Source of the DNA: Clostridium_AW malenominatum
GTDB taxonomy: Bacteria; Bacillota; Clostridia; Clostridiales; Clostridiaceae
Length of the DNA stretch: 64,000 nt
NCBI RefSeq assembly: GCF_039521365.1
Contig: NZ_BAAACF010000012.1
Coordinates: 163,566 to 227,565, forward strand
Direction: 5' to 3'
Position 1 is the first letter of the stretch. Each line of letters starts with the position of its first letter. The notes below the pieces were generated by a model. The model did not search any database and had not been told where the DNA came from. It saw nothing but the letters and a program-made list of their open reading frames with translations. The translations under genes were made by a program, and so were the position numbers. Positions 61,789 to 64,000 of this stretch are shown here, piece after piece.

Positions 61789-62348
61789 AATACCTCTCCT
61801 TTCAAGACCATAAGCTTTTCCTTTAAGAATTTACGTCCCCTTGAGAGTCTTTTATCTACTAAATTTCTATTTACCCCAAAAGACTTTGCTATATTTTCTA
61901 CACCCTCATATAAAAAATATCTTCTTATAAATATTTCCCTATCCTCGTCTTTCATTCCATCTATAGCTTTTAAAAGTTCTTCTCTATTTTCTTTACCTAC
62001 CAGCATATTTTCTATACTTTCTTCCTCTGATGGAATGTAATCATCTATAGATTCAGCAATACTTTCTTTAAATAGCTTTCTTTTGTAGTCTATTGCTTTA
62101 TATTTTGCTATAGCAGTTATCCAATATTTAAAGTTTCCCTTCTCCTGGTCAAAACTCTCAATATTATTCCATATAGACCAATATATATCATTTACACATT
62201 CTTCTACATATTGATGATGAAAACTTGAATTTAACACACTACCTGCAACCTTAAAAACTAAATTACTATACTCGTCTACTATAAACTCTAGAGCTTTTGT
62301 ATTTTTCTTTTTTATTTCTTTTATAAAGTTACTATCATCTACCTTCAT
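61785..62348 (-). CDS. ECF-type RNA polymerase sigma factor
   Basis: ATG 62348 (MKVDDSNFIKEIKKKN) follows AAGGAGG; 187 residues. It has sigma region 2 (LEFIVDEYSNLVFKVAGSVL, ECVNDIYWSIWNNIESFD, YWITAIAKYKAIDYKRK) and region 4 (DEDREIFIRRYFLYEGVENIAKSFGVNRNLVDKRLSRGRKFLK region), with no regions 1 or 3. It pairs with the downstream DUF4179 protein. A CGTATTA element about 40 bp upstream might be an ECF -10, but the -35 is unclear. Confidence 0.92.
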   Translation of the reverse strand: MKVDDSNFIKEIKKKNTKALEFIVDEYSNLVFKVAGSVLNSSFHHQYVEECVNDIYWSIWNNIESFDQEKGNFKYWITAIAKYKAIDYKRKLFKESIAESIDDYIPSEEESIENMLVGKENREELLKAIDGMKDEDREIFIRRYFLYEGVENIAKSFGVNRNLVDKRLSRGRKFLKEKLMVLKGEVL

Positions 62349-62430
62349 ATTTTCCTCCTTAAGAAGCTTCTCATAATCTAATACGAAAGAACTTGTGATT
62401 TTCTGACACCACATTTTGCTAATATATAAA

Positions 62431-62477
62431 TAGGAGTATAAATAAATTTGTGTAAATCAAATTTATTCATACTCCTA
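62431..62477 (-). terminator. Terminator-like hairpin after the HepT gene
   Basis: A 20-bp stem with one mismatch (62431-62450 with 62458-62477) and a 7-nt loop. The minus strand continues TTTATATATTAG. It separates the toxin-antitoxin pair from the sigma gene. Confidence 0.65.
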
Positions 62478-62501
62478 CAATAACTAAAAATCTAAAAACT
62501 A

Positions 62502-62930
62502 TTAACTATTTAAGTATCCTTTTGCTATTTCTATTATTACATCAAGCTTATCTCTATATTTACCAATATGAGTAACCAACTCTTCATGGTTAGGCTCTTT
62601 ATATCTATGAGAAATTCTATTTCTAATTAATCTAGATTTTTCTAAAAACACATAGGTTTCTTCATCGAAAACATTACTTTCTCTTAATATACTTAAACTT
62701 TCACTTAAAGTTATTCCAACTTTAAATTTTTTCAATTCTTTTAGAACTATTGAAGAAAAATCCTCTAATATAGTGTGGAAACTAACAAATAATTGTCTTA
62801 AGCTTGATTTTGCTAATTTTATTATAATCTTATCATTATTATCTTTTCCTAGCACCTCAATACATTCGTCTATGTCTGCTACACATTCTTTCATATCTTC
62901 TATTATTTTTAAAAGCCTCTCTTTATTCAT
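62502..62930 (-). CDS. hepT: HepT-like HEPN ribonuclease toxin
   Basis: The 142-residue helical protein has the HEPN catalytic motif RX4HXY as Arg103, His108 and Tyr110 (RNRISHRY). It resembles the HepT/DUF86 family, which cleaves RNA. It starts inside the end of the nucleotidyltransferase gene (ATGA overlap), the arrangement of the MntA-HepT type VII toxin-antitoxin system. In that system the partner adds AMP to the Tyr of this motif and silences it. Other HEPN roles remain possible. Confidence 0.88.
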   Translation of the reverse strand: MNKERLLKIIEDMKECVADIDECIEVLGKDNNDKIIIKLAKSSLRQLFVSFHTILEDFSSIVLKELKKFKVGITLSESLSILRESNVFDEETYVFLEKSRLIRNRISHRYKEPNHEELVTHIGKYRDKLDVIIEIAKGYLNS

Positions 62931-63358
62931 GACAATACATCCATCCTTCTAAAATAAATAAAATCTTCATTTTCCTTATATATTCTATGAGTATCTTCAC
63001 AAAACTTTTGTAATAACTTATTTTCATCACTAGAATATATAACTTTACTACTATTTAAAATATTCATCTTTATAAATATATCTAAAGTATTACTTCTTAA
63101 ATCTAATACATCTACTTCCCTTTGTAGGTATCTTTCTAAAAATAACTCTATATCTAGAATATTATCTAAATTTATTTTGTCTTCAGATAATAAAGCTATA
63201 TCTACATCTGAAAGTTCGTGAAATTCATCTGTGCAAATGCTTCCAAAAATAATTACAGTTGAAATATTAGACTTTCTAATTCTCTTCAAAAATTCAGGTG
63301 AATTTAACTTTTCTAATATAATATGTTTATCTTCCTTTATCCCCAATGCAATCACCAA
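62927..63358 (-). CDS. mntA: MntA-like nucleotidyltransferase antitoxin
   Basis: The 143-residue protein has the minimal nucleotidyltransferase motif GSX10DXD: Gly39-Ser40 and Asp51-x-Asp53 (FGS...SDVDIALL). No ATG opens the frame: TTG 63358 has no clear ribosome site, while a TTG at 63346 has GGTGA five bases upstream and may be the true start. By family it transfers AMP to HepT and neutralises it. It overlaps hepT by 4 bp, implying coupled translation. Confidence 0.86.
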   Translation of the reverse strand: MVIALGIKEDKHIILEKLNSPEFLKRIRKSNISTVIIFGSICTDEFHELSDVDIALLSEDKINLDNILDIELFLERYLQREVDVLDLRSNTLDIFIKMNILNSSKVIYSSDENKLLQKFCEDTHRIYKENEDFIYFRRMDVLS

Positions 63359-63591
63359 CTTTTTAATTAATTAATCTCTAACTATATTATAGACTAAATT
63401 TAAAAATCTTACAAAAATAACTGTTAAATATAATCATTTATTAGAAGTATGCGAATTTTACTGAATATTCATGATACTAGGAGAGTACTCAGTTTATTTA
63501 GCTCTAACCTAAGTACACTCCTCCCCCTAAATATTGAAGTTACTATATAATGGAATGGAATTCAATTACTATACATAAAGGAGAGAGAAAT

Positions 63592-63921
63592 ATGAAAATT
63601 GTCGATGTTCCATTTTGCACAATTAATTGGAGTGAAGTAGAAACTACTGAACACTCTGGTATAACTGGGAAAGCAATATGGAGAACTTTTGAAAAGGGAA
63701 ATATACGTGTTCGTATGGTGGAATATACTCCAGGATATTTAGCAGATCACTGGTGTAGCCGTGGTCATGTACTACTTGTATTAGAAGGTGAATTAGAAAC
63801 AGAATTAGAAGATGGGCGAAAGTTTACCCTTAAAGCTGGTACAAGTTATCAAGTGGCTGATGATGTAAATCCTCATCGTTCCTCCACTAAAAATGGCGCT
63901 AAACTTTTTATAGTTGATTAA
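63592..63921 (+). CDS. DHCW-motif cupin protein
   Basis: ATG 63592 (MKIVDVPFCTINW) follows GGAGAGAG; 109 residues. It is a single cupin barrel with VRMVEYTPGYLADHWCSRGHVLLVLEGELE and, later, LKAGTSYQVADDVNPHRSS, whose His and Glu residues suit a metal. The ADHWC segment is characteristic of DHCW-motif cupins. Function is unknown. An imperfect inverted repeat lies upstream at about 63479-63521. Confidence 0.85.
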   Translation: MKIVDVPFCTINWSEVETTEHSGITGKAIWRTFEKGNIRVRMVEYTPGYLADHWCSRGHVLLVLEGELETELEDGRKFTLKAGTSYQVADDVNPHRSSTKNGAKLFIVD

Positions 63922-63945
63922 AATAATTCAATCTATATAATCATG

Positions 63946-63987
63946 ACCACCCGTAAAACGGGTGGTTTGCTCTAGCCCTATAAGGGC
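63946..63987. repeat. Two adjacent hairpins at window end, possible IS200/IS605-type boundary
   Basis: ACCACCCG (63946-63953) pairs with CGGGTGGT (63959-63966), and GCCCT with AGGGC (63975-63987). Such GC-rich twin hairpins in AT-rich DNA are typical of IS200/IS605 ends. A cupin terminator is the alternative, but no T-run follows the first stem beyond TTT. The rest lies outside the window. Confidence 0.45.
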
Positions 63988-64000
63988 ATGTTACTGGCTG

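Noticed and set aside
63479..63521. Imperfect inverted repeat upstream of the cupin gene as a riboswitch or operator
   Set aside because: Arms (GGAGAGTAC and its near complement) have mismatches and a long loop; no known riboswitch consensus or promoter context supports it.

Overview
The window is chromosomal DNA from a low-GC, endospore-forming, anaerobic Firmicute, most likely Clostridium sensu stricto or a close relative. The evidence is AT-rich sequence with strong GGAGG ribosome sites, an alpha/beta-type spore protein, the SCIFF peptide with its radical-SAM maturase (a clostridial hallmark), an oxygen-sensitive Ni carbon monoxide dehydrogenase, HemZ, T-box control of serine synthesis, a class I cyclic-di-GMP riboswitch, and the Bacillus/Clostridium gene order bofC-ruvA-ruvB-queA-tgt-yajC ... 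secDF-recJ-apt-rel-dtd ... hemZ-aspS-6S RNA. No genus-specific marker fixes the species.

Layout. 1-5.6 kb: peptidase T (cut by the window edge), L-lactate dehydrogenase and AddA, without AddB beside it. 5.7-7.5 kb: a small acid-soluble spore protein and tRNA-Leu(GAG); an IS4-family element has inserted into the loop of the terminator they once shared. 7.6-12.5 kb: aroC-polA-coaE-lytic transglycosylase operon with overlapping genes. 12.8-18.6 kb: a Cys-rich protein, a YjiH membrane protein, tRNA-Leu(CAA), a tiny ORF, and an MFS / ArsR-type regulator / MATE operon whose promoter carries a perfect dyad. 18.7-28.7 kb: a surface/c-di-GMP region with a secreted transglutaminase behind a c-di-GMP-I riboswitch, a sortase, a 1541-residue LPKTG adhesin, an AraC-GH39 fusion and a GGDEF protein with a Cys-rich sensor. 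29-31.6 kb: ndk followed by three tiny genes, brnQ and 6S RNA. 31.6-49 kb: the conserved housekeeping block (aspS, hemZ, MBL hydrolase, dtd, rel, apt, a degenerate RecJ, secDF, SCIFF system, yajC, tgt, queA, ruvBA, BofC-like). 49-64 kb: accessory genes, namely a mutarotase-like protein, a duplicated DUF3298-type protein, a 190-bp inverted-repeat element, CooS, a PAS-GGDEF-degenerate HD-GYP protein, a serine T-box operon (aminotransferase-serA-TIM barrel), an ECF sigma/DUF4179 pair, a HepT/MntA toxin-antitoxin module, a cupin, and hairpins at the very end that may be the edge of another mobile element.

How it fits together. Two GGDEF proteins and one c-di-GMP riboswitch lie within 40 kb, and the riboswitch precedes a secreted transglutaminase next to a sortase and its probable substrate, so second-messenger control of the cell surface is plausible. 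The housekeeping block links translation quality control and the stringent response with Sec export, tRNA queuosine and Holliday-junction processing. The main unusual observations are: a RecJ-locus gene that has lost its catalytic motifs; the IS insertion that splits a bidirectional terminator and carries a hairpin hiding its own Shine-Dalgarno; a CODH whose D-cluster motif is CX2C; the 190-bp inverted-repeat element; a TIM-barrel gene of unknown role in the serine operon; and several genes of 45-48 codons that standard ORF cut-offs miss.
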